Source: Deltaproteobacteria bacterium (GTDB taxonomy: Bacteria; Myxococcota_A; Polyangia; HGW-17; JAJRWW01). Taken from it: 43,311 bases of DNA. This document shows positions 25,980-33,594 of the stretch, piece after piece. The stretch covers positions 1 through 43,311 of the forward strand of contig JAOZUO010000061.1 of assembly GCA_029938605.1 (NCBI GenBank), written 5' to 3'. The notes below the pieces were generated by a model that saw nothing but the letters and a program-made list of their open reading frames with translations, was not told the DNA's origin and did not search any database. Both the position numbers and the translations under genes were made by a program. Numbering within the stretch: the first letter of the stretch is position 1; each line of letters opens with the position of its first letter.

Positions 25980-27767
25980 ATGAATCTGGAACAATACATC
26001 GAGAGAAGCAGGATCCTGGACCTGTCCATCCTGGTTAAGAAGAACCGCCCTGAGCTGCTTCGGCTCTTGGAGGAGGGCATACAGCTCCCCGACCTGGTGC
26101 AGGACCATCGGGTCCTGGTGGAGAACCTGCCCCGGACCCAGCTTCATCGTCTTTTCGAAGCGCGGATAGAATGGAGGGCGCGTAAGCGGGCCCGGGACCG
26201 GCTGGATGAGTCCCTGGCCAGCGCCGGACTTCACGAGCCGCCACAGATGGCGCGGGACCGTGCCCTGGTGCCCCACAAGGTGGACGCCCTGGAACGCGCC
26301 GTGCGGATCTGTCCGAAGGAGGACTTTGCCGACGAAGAGACCTGGGGAGACGCCTTGATGGCGTTGCTGGACGTTTGGAGCGGCGCGGTGAACCAGACCC
26401 TGCGCCGGGGTAACCTCAAGGTTCGACTGACTCCGAACCATGCTGACCTCAAGCAGTTCGAAGAGTTCGCCCGCCGTACGGAGTCCCTGTCGGATCTGCC
26501 GCCGCACCGCTGGCAAGCCATTCGTCGGGGCATCCGCGCCGGCGCCCTCACCGTGGAGTTCGAGCCGCCCATTTCGGCCATCAAGGGCCACTTGTCCGGC
26601 GTGATGTCCCGCTTGGGGCCCAAGGTGAGTGCGCGAGAGGTGGACGGGGTCATCGACGAGATGGCCCTGTCGGTGCTCGATGGCTACCTGCGTGGCATCC
26701 TGGATCAACGCGCCGAGGCCGACGCCGTGCGTAGCGCGGTGGCTCAGTATCAGAAGCTGCTCACGGGTGCGCCCCTGGCGGCGGGCCGCATCGGCGCCCT
26801 GTCCATCAGTGGCGACGGCAAGACCGTGGGAGCGATTGTCTGCACCGAGGGAGATATTCCGGAGCTGCAGGAGGAGATCTCCACCGACAACGAGGAGTGG
26901 GAGGGAGGACTGGCTGCGCTGTTCGAGGTGGCCGGCGTAGAGCAGGTGGCTGTCCCTGTTTCGTCCCCGGCCACCGAGATCCACAGGCAAATGCGTGAAG
27001 TTTTGGAGGAGCCCTACGAGCTGTTGCCCGTGCGTATCTCCGCCCTGGCCGAGGCCCGGAAGCTGCTGGTGAGCGAGCCGCTGTCGCTGCCGGTGCAGGT
27101 GGCTTCGGCCCTGGTGATCGCCCGCCGTGCTTTGCAGCCCGCCGACGAGTGGGAGCAGGTGGACCCCGTGGCCATCGGCCTGGCAGACTACCAGAACGAC
27201 TTGAACGAGGAGCCCCTGCGGGAGGCGCTGCTCGAGGTCCTGGGCCTCTTCCAGCTGGATCGGGCGAGCGGCTCCTACAAGCCGCCAGCGCCGCGTGCTT
27301 CGGCCCGGGCGGCTGCTGCTTCCGGTCGGTTGAACCCCCTGGTGAAGGGGTTGGCGGATCTACGGCCGGGTATGATGCTTGACGGGATCATCACCAACAT
27401 CACACGGTTCGGAGCCTTCGTGAACATTGGCCTGTCCGAGGAGGGCATGATTCACATCTCTGAGCTGTCCACCGAGTACGTGCAGACGCCTTCGGATGTG
27501 GTCTCCATCGGGGACCGCGTTCAGCCGCGAGTGCTGGACGTGGAGCCCAGTAAGCGGCGCATTGCCCTGTCACTCAAGACCGCGCCCATGGGGGCTGGGG
27601 TGGGACCTACCATGGAGCGTTCCCCCGATGGGGATCGAAACATCCCCCTGGACACGCGAGTGCGCCGAGGCCGTGATGGCGGTACTGCGCGACGCCGGGG
27701 TGGCCCCGCCCGGGTGGGGCGCAACCAGGCCCTCGAGCAGTTGGAGAATCTGTTCAAGAAAGAGTAG
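25980..27767 (+). CDS. Divergent Tex-like protein with S1 RNA-binding domain
   Basis: Predicted cytoplasmic nucleic-acid-binding protein of 595 residues. The S1 domain is clear at about 460-535 (RPGMMLDGIITNITRFGAFV, then EGMIHISELS). Just before it, SALVIARRAL...VDPVAIGLADYQNDLNEEPL matches the segment of Tex (Spt6-like transcription accessory protein) SAISIARR...DPxxIGVGQYQHDVN that follows the YqgF-like domain. A degraded YqgF-like fold may lie at about 275-345 (IGALSISGDGKTVGAIV). The helix-hairpin-helix block that Tex has between that segment and S1 is missing: only about 40 residues separate them. Usual Tex length is about 770. N-terminal 1-250 is helical with no motif I know. The C-terminus is basic (RRGRDGGTARRRG). 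No strong ribosome site precedes the ATG. Full Tex function should not be assumed. Confidence 0.7.
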   Translation: MNLEQYIERSRILDLSILVKKNRPELLRLLEEGIQLPDLVQDHRVLVENLPRTQLHRLFEARIEWRARKRARDRLDESLASAGLHEPPQMARDRALVPHKVDALERAVRICPKEDFADEETWGDALMALLDVWSGAVNQTLRRGNLKVRLTPNHADLKQFEEFARRTESLSDLPPHRWQAIRRGIRAGALTVEFEPPISAIKGHLSGVMSRLGPKVSAREVDGVIDEMALSVLDGYLRGILDQRAEADAVRSAVAQYQKLLTGAPLAAGRIGALSISGDGKTVGAIVCTEGDIPELQEEISTDNEEWEGGLAALFEVAGVEQVAVPVSSPATEIHRQMREVLEEPYELLPVRISALAEARKLLVSEPLSLPVQVASALVIARRALQPADEWEQVDPVAIGLADYQNDLNEEPLREALLEVLGLFQLDRASGSYKPPAPRASARAAAASGRLNPLVKGLADLRPGMMLDGIITNITRFGAFVNIGLSEEGMIHISELSTEYVQTPSDVVSIGDRVQPRVLDVEPSKRRIALSLKTAPMGAGVGPTMERSPDGDRNIPLDTRVRRGRDGGTARRRGGPARVGRNQALEQLENLFKKE

Positions 27768-27868
27768 CCCCGTACCCCCGTACCCCCGTACCCCCTCAGC
27801 CCCCCAGCCCCGTACCCCCGTAGCCCCGTAGCCCCGTAGCCCCGTACCCCCGTACCCCCGTTCCCCCT
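27765..27868. repeat. 8-bp minisatellite spanning a convergent gene junction
   Basis: The unit TA(C/G)CCCCG is repeated about 13 times with few substitutions. The TAG stop of the S1 gene is the first unit, and on the other strand the array is translated as the last ~24 codons of the dipeptidase-family gene. Eight is not a multiple of three, so gain or loss of a unit shifts frame in that C-terminus. Confidence 0.85.
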
Positions 27869-28929
27869 GTACCGGGGCCTTCGTCCGGTTCGTAGGCCCG
27901 CTGGCGTACACCTTCGAGCACGCGCATCACATTTTTACCCAGGATCTTCTGCACGGCCTCGGGGCTCAGGCCGCGGGCCAGGAGCGCAGCGGTGAGGTTG
28001 GGTAGGTCGGCGACGTCGGACAGATCCCGCACGGGAATGATGGAGCCGTCAAAGTCCGAGCCCAGGGCCGCGCAGTCTTCGCCGCCCACCTGAACGGTGT
28101 GGACGATATGGTTCACCACCGCTTCGACGGTGGTTCCCCCTACGAAGTTGAATGCGAAGATGATGCCCACTACGCCGCCGGTGTCGGCCACGGCGCGGAT
28201 CTGCTCGTCGTCGATGTTGCGGCGGATGTCCGTGACGCCGCATACTCCTGTGTGGCTCACCACCACGGGGTTGCGGCTACGGCGCGCGGCCTCGAAAAAG
28301 CCCACCCGATTGATGTGGGCCAGGTCCACCAGCACCCCGAGCTCGTGACAGCGGTCGACGATCGCCTCGCCGAAGGGGGTCAAGCCTCGCCGGTCGTCCC
28401 GGCCCCAGCCGATGGCCGGATGGGCGGCGGGGTTTTTTGAAAAGTGGCTGAGGCCGCAGAGTCGCAACCCCCGCTTCGCCAGGTGGTTCAGGTTGTCCAG
28501 ATCTCCTTCCAGGGCGTGTACACCCTCGAGGCCGAGCAGGCCGGCTCGGGCGCCGGCCCGGCTTGCGGCGCGGAGCTCGGCGGCCTCGGTGACCACCCGC
28601 AGCCGATCCGGATGTCTACGTGCCGCCTCATGGAGCAGCTCCACCTGGTGGCTGGCCGACCGGAAGGCCGATCCCAACCCGAAGGGCTGGGTGACCAGGC
28701 CAAAGACCTGAGCCGTAAGGCCGCCCATGCGCATACGAGGCTCGTCGATGTGGGAGAGGACTGCAGACAGGGGGGTACGCCGATGTCGCCGGAAAAAATC
28801 GTAGCCCCTTTTCATCCACATCAGCGTGTCGCCATGTAGATCCACGATCGTGGATCGCGCGTGTAACGCCGTCGCTTCAGGGACCAACGAGGACCAATTG
28901 TTAGGCGGTTCCTTACTGAAGATGCTCAT
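27796..28929 (-). CDS. Membrane-dipeptidase family (M19) hydrolase
   Basis: Zinc-dependent peptidase-like protein of 377 residues. M19 motifs are present: HGDTLMWM (metal-binding His-x-Asp), GLEGVHALEGD with the bridging glutamate, LSHFSKN for the substrate pocket, VVVSHTGV with a metal-binding His and GSDFDGSI with the catalytic Asp. Relatives cut dipeptides, including D-containing ones. No signal peptide is seen, so it is likely cytoplasmic despite the family name. The ATG at 28929 with GAGG upstream is preferred over a GTG seven codons before. The C-terminus runs through the 8-bp minisatellite and reads RGYGATGLRGYGGTGLGG, a Gly-rich tail that is an accident of the repeat. Confidence 0.85.
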   Translation of the reverse strand: MSIFSKEPPNNWSSLVPEATALHARSTIVDLHGDTLMWMKRGYDFFRRHRRTPLSAVLSHIDEPRMRMGGLTAQVFGLVTQPFGLGSAFRSASHQVELLHEAARRHPDRLRVVTEAAELRAASRAGARAGLLGLEGVHALEGDLDNLNHLAKRGLRLCGLSHFSKNPAAHPAIGWGRDDRRGLTPFGEAIVDRCHELGVLVDLAHINRVGFFEAARRSRNPVVVSHTGVCGVTDIRRNIDDEQIRAVADTGGVVGIIFAFNFVGGTTVEAVVNHIVHTVQVGGEDCAALGSDFDGSIIPVRDLSDVADLPNLTAALLARGLSPEAVQKILGKNVMRVLEGVRQRAYEPDEGPGTGGTGVRGYGATGLRGYGGTGLGG

Positions 28930-29066
28930 TGCTGCCTCGTTTCCTGTCACCAGCGCTTGACACCCAACACCACAAGCACTTTAAATGAACCTAGGCAATA
29001 TCTCTATGCGGGAGTTCTGCGGCACGGCCTCGAACCCCTATAGCCAGGAGCCAGGAGGAAGGTCCC

Positions 29067-30284
29067 ATGTTTCTATCCCTGCGGTGGGTGTTGATCGGTA
29101 CGCTGCTCGGCGCGTTGGCGTTGGCTGGTTGCAGCGACGACGCCCCGGGCAACGACAACGACAACAACAACGACAACACGAACCAGGGATTGAACTGTCT
29201 CACGTCGTTTGAAGCCTCCGAGTCGGGGGAGACCTGCGTGTTCACCACGCTGTCGGATACCAAGCTCACCCCGTGTGGCGGTCAACACGGAGTCTGGGAG
29301 GACTGCGATGAGACGGGCAACACTCCGCCGGACCTCTCCTGCATCGGCGTGCCCGACGACCCGCCGGCCAGTCCCCCCACGGTGACCCTCACGGGCTACC
29401 TGGAGGTCTTCTCCGCCGGGGAGGAGCCCATCGACATCAAGGTCCAGATTTTCGATCCGGCGGATCTGGTGGGCGTGACCCGCATCGATTCGAGTATACC
29501 GACCATCGCCGAGGTCACCATCGTGGTGGCGGATCTCGAGGCGGATCTCGCCGCCGGCGTGGCGCGGGCTTGCTTCGCCGAGAGCGACAACATCGCGGAG
29601 TTCTCTGTGGAGTGCCCGTTGCCCACCACGGACTGCGGCGGGTCCTGCCAGGACGACCTCAGCGGTACTGACTTCTGCTACAACGGCTCCTGCTACGATC
29701 GGCTGCGCTACGAGGGTCGGTATGAGATCCCCAACATTCCCACGCACCAGCCCCTGGTGATCCGTACCTCGGGCGTAGACGGGTATGACGACCTCACCTG
29801 GGGCGTCATGGCGCAGGTGAATATCTTTCTGCGCACCACCGACGACGAGTACAACGAGACCGAGGGGACCTACGAGCTCAATGCCAATGTGATCAGCCAG
29901 GAGGACTGGCTGAAGATCCCGCAGACCATGGGCCTTTCGGGCGGCATGTCCGCCGGGTACGGCGCCATCGCCGGGGAGGTGCACGACTGCAACGGCGTCC
30001 GGCTCCTGGGTGCCCAGGTGGGGCTCTATCCGCAGTCCCCCTACTTTGCCTACTTCAACGGTAACCCCATCGATACGGTGCCGCTCACGGCTCAGTTGGC
30101 CGCGGGGACCAACAGCCTCAGCGTGTATGCGGAGTTCGAGCTGCCCGCGGGGCAGATGGACGTGGAGGCTTGGGGGCTGATCAATGGCACCCCGACCCTG
30201 CTGGGCGCCCACCAGACCTTCGTGTTCCAGGACTCGGTGACGGTGCTCTCCATCAACGATGGCAAGCCCACCGTTACGCAGTAG
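29067..30284 (+). CDS. Hypothetical lipoprotein with Asn/Asp linker
   Basis: Exported lipoprotein of 405 residues, not recognised. Signal peptide MFLSLRWVLIGTLLGALALA ends in lipobox LAGC; then an NDNDNNNDN linker, which commonly follows lipidated Cys in this phylum, and a soluble part. Landmarks: a CVFTTLSDTKLTPC-type N-terminal Cys pair, a beta-sandwich-like region (PPTVTLTGYLEVFSAGEEPID), a short Cys-rich loop (TDCGGSCQDDLSGTDFCYNGSC) and a last domain with GAIAGEVHDCNGVRLLGAQV, which resembles a carboxypeptidase-regulatory-like fold. No catalytic motif. AGGAGG precedes the ATG. It is divergent from the M19 gene by 137 bp and sits 39 bp before the chlI start. Confidence 0.6.
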   Translation: MFLSLRWVLIGTLLGALALAGCSDDAPGNDNDNNNDNTNQGLNCLTSFEASESGETCVFTTLSDTKLTPCGGQHGVWEDCDETGNTPPDLSCIGVPDDPPASPPTVTLTGYLEVFSAGEEPIDIKVQIFDPADLVGVTRIDSSIPTIAEVTIVVADLEADLAAGVARACFAESDNIAEFSVECPLPTTDCGGSCQDDLSGTDFCYNGSCYDRLRYEGRYEIPNIPTHQPLVIRTSGVDGYDDLTWGVMAQVNIFLRTTDDEYNETEGTYELNANVISQEDWLKIPQTMGLSGGMSAGYGAIAGEVHDCNGVRLLGAQVGLYPQSPYFAYFNGNPIDTVPLTAQLAAGTNSLSVYAEFELPAGQMDVEAWGLINGTPTLLGAHQTFVFQDSVTVLSINDGKPTVTQ

Positions 30285-30323
30285 CGCCGCTCTCGTCCCC
30301 CCAACGTCGGAACGCTCCGAGCC

Positions 30324-31424
30324 ATGCACGACGATCGACTGCAGATGGTCTACCCCTTCGCCGCCCTCGTGGGTCAGGAGCCCATGAAGCAGGCGCTGCT
30401 CTGTGCGGTGATCAACCCGTCTTTGCACGGGGTGCTGATCCGCGGTGAGCGGGGCACGGCCAAGTCCACGGCGGCCCGGGCTATGGCTCGCCTCCTGCCC
30501 ACGCAGCAGGTGGTGCGCGGCTGCCGCTTCGGATGTGATCCGGCGTCACCGGCCTGCCCAGACTGTTGTGGGGCCATCGCCGCCCATGAGTCTCTCGAGG
30601 CGGTCGGGCGGCGGGTGCCTTTCGTCTGTCTGCCCGTGAGCGCCACGGAGGACCGGGTGGTGGGCACGCTGGACCTGGAGCAGGCGGTGCTCAAGGGACG
30701 GCAGCGCTTTTCCCCCGGAGTGCTGGCGGAGGCCAACCGCGGTGTGCTGTACATCGACGAGGTGAACCTGCTGCCGGACCATGTCATGGACCTGCTGCTG
30801 GACGCCGCGGCCATGGGGGTGAATCTGGTCGAGCGGGAGTCCATCACCTTCTCTCACCCCAGCCGGTTTTTACTCGTGGGTACCATGAACCCCGAGGAGG
30901 GAGAGCTGCGTCCACAGCTCACCGATCGTTTTGATCTGTCGTTGGTGGTGGGCGGCGAGCGAGAGGTGGAGAAGCGCCGGACAATCCTCAAGCGGCGGCT
31001 GGCTTACGAGGCGGACCCCGTCGGGTTCGTCGCCGACTGGCGGGAGGCCGAGGAGGCGCTTGCCGACCAGGTGGTCAGGGCCCGGCGGCGGCTGGGTTCG
31101 GTGGAGATCCCGGACTGGGTCATCGATGAGCTCTGCCGGACGTCCAACGATTTGGCCGTGGATGGGCACCGCGCCGAGTTGGCCGCGCTCAAGGCAGTCG
31201 GGGCTTTGGCCGCCCTGGAGGATCGGCCCGTGGACGAGGTCATGGTGGCGCGTGCGGTGGAGCTCGCCTACACCCACCGCCTACGACGCCGCCCATTCGA
31301 GGAGGAGAGCGACGGCGCCGAAAAGCTACAGCACGTGATCGAGCGTCTTCGGGAGTCGTCCCCCGCCACCCAGACCTCACGTCGGGCCTCTCCCGGCCTG
31401 CCCCCCGGAAAAAAAAAAGACTAA
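30324..31424 (+). CDS. chlI: Magnesium/cobalt chelatase AAA+ subunit
   Basis: MoxR/ChlI-type AAA+ ATPase, 366 residues. Walker A is GERGTAKST (41-49), Walker B VLYIDEVNLL (near 140), sensor 1 GTMNPEEGELRPQL with the arginine-finger region DRFDLSLVV. The Cys-rich insert FGCDPASPACPDCCG after the first strand is characteristic of the single-gene ChlID-type cobaltochelatase rather than plant-type ChlI. It supplies ATP-driven energy to insert Co2+ or Mg2+ in a tetrapyrrole. The frame ends PPGKKKD, right after a run of ten A; the following ChlD frame is in the -1 frame and is open across that run. No CobN/ChlH large subunit is in the window. The ATG has a weak ribosome site. Confidence 0.88.
   Translation: MHDDRLQMVYPFAALVGQEPMKQALLCAVINPSLHGVLIRGERGTAKSTAARAMARLLPTQQVVRGCRFGCDPASPACPDCCGAIAAHESLEAVGRRVPFVCLPVSATEDRVVGTLDLEQAVLKGRQRFSPGVLAEANRGVLYIDEVNLLPDHVMDLLLDAAAMGVNLVERESITFSHPSRFLLVGTMNPEEGELRPQLTDRFDLSLVVGGEREVEKRRTILKRRLAYEADPVGFVADWREAEEALADQVVRARRRLGSVEIPDWVIDELCRTSNDLAVDGHRAELAALKAVGALAALEDRPVDEVMVARAVELAYTHRLRRRPFEEESDGAEKLQHVIERLRESSPATQTSRRASPGLPPGKKKD
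31409..31424 (+). promoter_or_regulatory. Ten-A slippery run at the chlI/chlD junction
   Basis: A 10-A run (31409-31418) is read GGA AAA AAA AAA GAC TAA in the chlI frame. A -1 slip on A_AAA_AAA leads into the chlD frame, open from well upstream of the run to 32347, giving one ~670-residue ChlI-ChlD protein. The chlI stop comes 3 nt after the run. A sequencing indel in the run is the competing explanation. Confidence 0.65.
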
Positions 31425-31435
31425 CCGCGTCCCAG

Positions 31436-32347
31436 GTGCAGACCGCCGCGGTGGACGAACCCGGTCTCGGGGTCACTGAGGTCACCCGGGATCGGGTGGG
31501 GGAGCCCTTTGCGGTGCGCGAGCTGGCCCTGGGCGGCGCCACGGGTCCGCGCCCGAGCGGCGTGGACCTGCGGGGCCGACGCCTCCGGGTGGAGAGCCGG
31601 GATCGCAGCGGGTTGTACGTGCGCTCCCGCAGGCCCACCGGAGCTTTGCAGGACGTGGCCATCGACGCGACCCTGCGGGCTGCCGCCATGCGCCCGCCCA
31701 CTGGGGCCCAGACCTCCGACGAGCCGGCGACGCTGGTGCAGCGGGCCGACCTGCGGGAGAAAGTGCGCTACCGTCGCGCCGGGGCTGCGCTGGCTTTTGT
31801 GGTGGACGCGAGCGGATCCATGCGGAGCAACCAGCGCATGATTCAGACCAAGGCGGCCATTTTGTCCCTGCTCATGAATGCGTACACCTGCCGGGATCGG
31901 GTGGCCCTGGTGGCCTTCCGCGGGGTCGGGGCGCAGGTGGTGCTTCCCTTTACTGCCAGCGTGGAGATGGCTCGACACCGGCTTGAGTACCTCCCCGCGG
32001 GGGGCAAGACTCCCTTGGCCGAGGGGCTGCGGGCGGGGCTGCGGGTCGTGGTTGAGGAACGCCAGCGCCACCCGCATGGTCAGCCGCTGATGATTGTCAT
32101 CTCCGACGGCAAGCCCAATTGGAGCCGGGTGGGAGATCCCGTGGGGGAGGCCGAGCGGATGGCCTGGCGTATTCGCCAGTTGCGCGTACCGATGCTGTTC
32201 GTGGACACGGATCGCACCTGGCACGAGCCCGGCATGGGCCAGACCCTGATCCGCATCACCCGGGGTCGGTACCTACCAGTGGACGATCTGGCCGCCCAGA
32301 CCCTGCTCCGCCTGGTCGAAGAGTCACGCGCGGGCTTTGGGTCTTAA
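31436..32347 (+). CDS. chlD: Magnesium/cobalt chelatase VWA-domain part
   Basis: C-terminal half of a chelatase D-type subunit, up to 303 residues if made on its own. Residues about 115-300 are a von Willebrand A domain: MIDAS DASGSM, TPLAEGLRAGL in the middle for the Thr ligand, and ISDGKPNW for the last Asp. Before it is a positively charged linker with VRYRRAGAALAFVVDASG. On its own it would start at GTG 31436, which lacks a ribosome site; an in-frame start is otherwise absent until inside the linker. Fused through a -1 slip it gives the usual ChlI-ChlD cobaltochelatase protein. It ends on the 9-bp GGGCCC repeat shared with the convergent gene. Confidence 0.85.
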   Translation: MQTAAVDEPGLGVTEVTRDRVGEPFAVRELALGGATGPRPSGVDLRGRRLRVESRDRSGLYVRSRRPTGALQDVAIDATLRAAAMRPPTGAQTSDEPATLVQRADLREKVRYRRAGAALAFVVDASGSMRSNQRMIQTKAAILSLLMNAYTCRDRVALVAFRGVGAQVVLPFTASVEMARHRLEYLPAGGKTPLAEGLRAGLRVVVEERQRHPHGQPLMIVISDGKPNWSRVGDPVGEAERMAWRIRQLRVPMLFVDTDRTWHEPGMGQTLIRITRGRYLPVDDLAAQTLLRLVEESRAGFGS

Positions 32348-32383
32348 GGGCCCTCAGGGCCCTAAGGGCCCTCAGGACCCTAA
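32345..32383. repeat. Array TAA-GGGCCC-TCA-GGGCCC-TAA-GGGCCC-TCA-GGACCC-TAA
   Basis: A 9-bp unit (TNA plus GGGCCC) occurs four times. The first TAA is the chlD stop (32345-32347) and the TCA at 32372-32374 is, on the minus strand, the TGA stop of the H1-like gene. The hexamer is self-complementary, and the unit matches the ends of the small mobile elements at 33427 and 43100. Confidence 0.8.
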
Positions 32384-33154
32384 CACGTAACGCATGTTGC
32401 GCAGTTTTCCCACACGCTGGACTGTGCCCTCGTCCACGAGGGCCATTACGGCTCGGTACAGCTGCTTGTCGGAGAAGCCCGTGGCAGCGCACAGGTCGGA
32501 CATGCGTAGTCCCTTGGACTTCCGCCGGAGCGCCTTACGAGCCGCAAGCTTCACGTCGTCGGTGGAGACCCATTGGGCGCGGGGTGGCCGAGTTGTCTGA
32601 CGCGACGGACTGCGCTTCTTCTTCGCTGCGGGTTTCTTCTTCGCTGCGGGCTTCTTCTTCGCTGCGGGCTTCTTCTTCGCGGAGGGTTTCTTCTTCGCGG
32701 AGGAGGGGTGTTTGGACCCCGTATAACGATAGACGGTGCGGCGGAGCTCGCCCTCCTTGGTGACCTCCCCACCATCTCGGAGCTCGCGTAGGGCCCGGTG
32801 TAGCTGCATATCGCTAAACTGGGTTTCCTCTCGAAGCTCGGCGATGCGTGCGCCGTCGCGCCGCCCCGTAAGCAGCTCCCGGAGCCTGATCACCACGTCC
32901 GCTGTACGCACCCACTGGTCCCGAGGCGGTCGCTTTGATCCCACCGGTCGCGCTATGGATGTGGGCACCGCCCTCCGCAGCGCCTCGGGCAGGCCTGGGC
33001 GATCCTTGAGGCTCGAGTCCAGGGCGGTGACGGCCTGCTGCACGGATTCCAGTATCGCCTCTCGTTCTGTGTCCACCAGCGCAATGATGTGGGCAACAGC
33101 CTCGCGAATGATGGTGTCGATCTGGTCGGACAGGTCCGTCTTGCTGCGCGGCAT
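32372..33154 (-). CDS. Histone-H1-like protein with two winged-helix domains
   Basis: DNA-binding protein of 260 residues, presumably nucleoid-associated. Residues 1-55 look like a coiled coil (DQIDTIIREAVAHIIALV and following). Two related domains of about 70 residues, near 78-145 and 190-258, both begin PPR-QWV and contain L..ATGFSDKQLYRAVxxLxDEGTV or a near match (FSDMQLHRALRELRDGGEV), a winged-helix signature; the second is an internal duplicate. Between them lies a linker of five Lys-rich repeats (AKKKPA type) like the tails of bacterial H1 homologues. The ATG at 33154 is preferred because GGGAG precedes it; an upstream ATG adds 23 Pro/Gly-rich residues. Its stop lies in the GGGCCC repeat. 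Confidence 0.75.
   Translation of the reverse strand: MPRSKTDLSDQIDTIIREAVAHIIALVDTEREAILESVQQAVTALDSSLKDRPGLPEALRRAVPTSIARPVGSKRPPRDQWVRTADVVIRLRELLTGRRDGARIAELREETQFSDMQLHRALRELRDGGEVTKEGELRRTVYRYTGSKHPSSAKKKPSAKKKPAAKKKPAAKKKPAAKKKRSPSRQTTRPPRAQWVSTDDVKLAARKALRRKSKGLRMSDLCAATGFSDKQLYRAVMALVDEGTVQRVGKLRNMRYVLGS
32612..32702 (-). repeat. 18-bp tandem repeat coding the Lys-rich linker
   Basis: About five copies of cttcttcttcgctgcggg or a close variant; on the minus strand each codes six residues KKKPAA (or SA). In frame. Confidence 0.8.
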
Positions 33155-33251
33155 GGTGCTCCCAAAGGTTGAGGTTCTTGGGTCACCATAGGGGGGGGGC
33201 GCCCATCCTGTCAACGGGCCCACCTGAGATTGTTAGGATGGATTGTTACGG

Positions 33252-33278
33252 TTGACACCGGCGCCGAATCGGTGTCAA
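33252..33278. promoter_or_regulatory. 9-bp perfect inverted repeat upstream of tRNA-Leu
   Basis: TTGACACCG (33252-33260) and CGGTGTCAA (33270-33278) are exact inverted copies with a 9-bp spacer. TTGACA could double as a -35 box, but the matching -10 (TCAATT) is poor. It may be an operator in the 184-bp gap between the H1-like gene and the tRNA. Confidence 0.4.
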
Positions 33279-33338
33279 TTCAGCCCCAGGCATAATCCGT
33301 GGGTGGAGAAGCCCACTGGCTTGGTCCATGACCACCGC

Positions 33339-33420
33339 GCCCGGATGGCGAAATTGGTAGACGCAAGGGACTTAAAATCCCTCGGGGTAACCCATGCCGG
33401 TTCGATTCCGGCTCCGGGCA
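33339..33420 (+). tRNA. tRNA-Leu (anticodon TAA)
   Basis: Acceptor GCCCGGA pairs with TCCGGGC (33413-33419) with A as discriminator. Anticodon stem AGGGA/TCCCT with loop CTTAAAA gives anticodon TAA (33373-33375). TTCGATT T-loop and a long variable arm support leucine. CCA is not encoded. Confidence 0.95.
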
Positions 33421-33426
33421 ACATAA

Positions 33427-33582
33427 GGGCACTGATCATAATAAACTTGCCACCTGAGACCCGATCCATCCCGGCTGGCTTCGTTGCCAGGCGGTTTCAT
33501 ATTCCCGATATGCGCCCTTCTGGCGCCTTGCCGGCCGGGCGCCTCGTGCCCCAGCTTGACAAGTTTATTTTGACCAGGGCCC
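33427..33582 (+). mobile_element. MITE-like element, copy A (156 bp)
   Basis: Same element as 43100-43257 in opposite orientation. A central stretch of about 87 bp (from CCGATCCATCCCGGCT to CCTCG, including CATATTCCCGATATG and GCGCCCTTCTGGCGC) is about nine-tenths identical. The ends are imperfect inverted repeats: GGGCACTGATCATAATAA against GGGCCCTGGTCAAAATAA. TAA stands on both sides. It has no open frame that could be a transposase. It begins 6 bp after the tRNA and ends 12 bp before the HAD gene start. Confidence 0.75.
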
Positions 33583-33594
33583 TAAGGACCTCAC

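Noticed and set aside
33339..33582. Integrated element attachment site at tRNA-Leu
   Set aside because: No duplicated tRNA 3' end and no integrase; the adjacent sequence is a short inverted-repeat element with TAA flanks.
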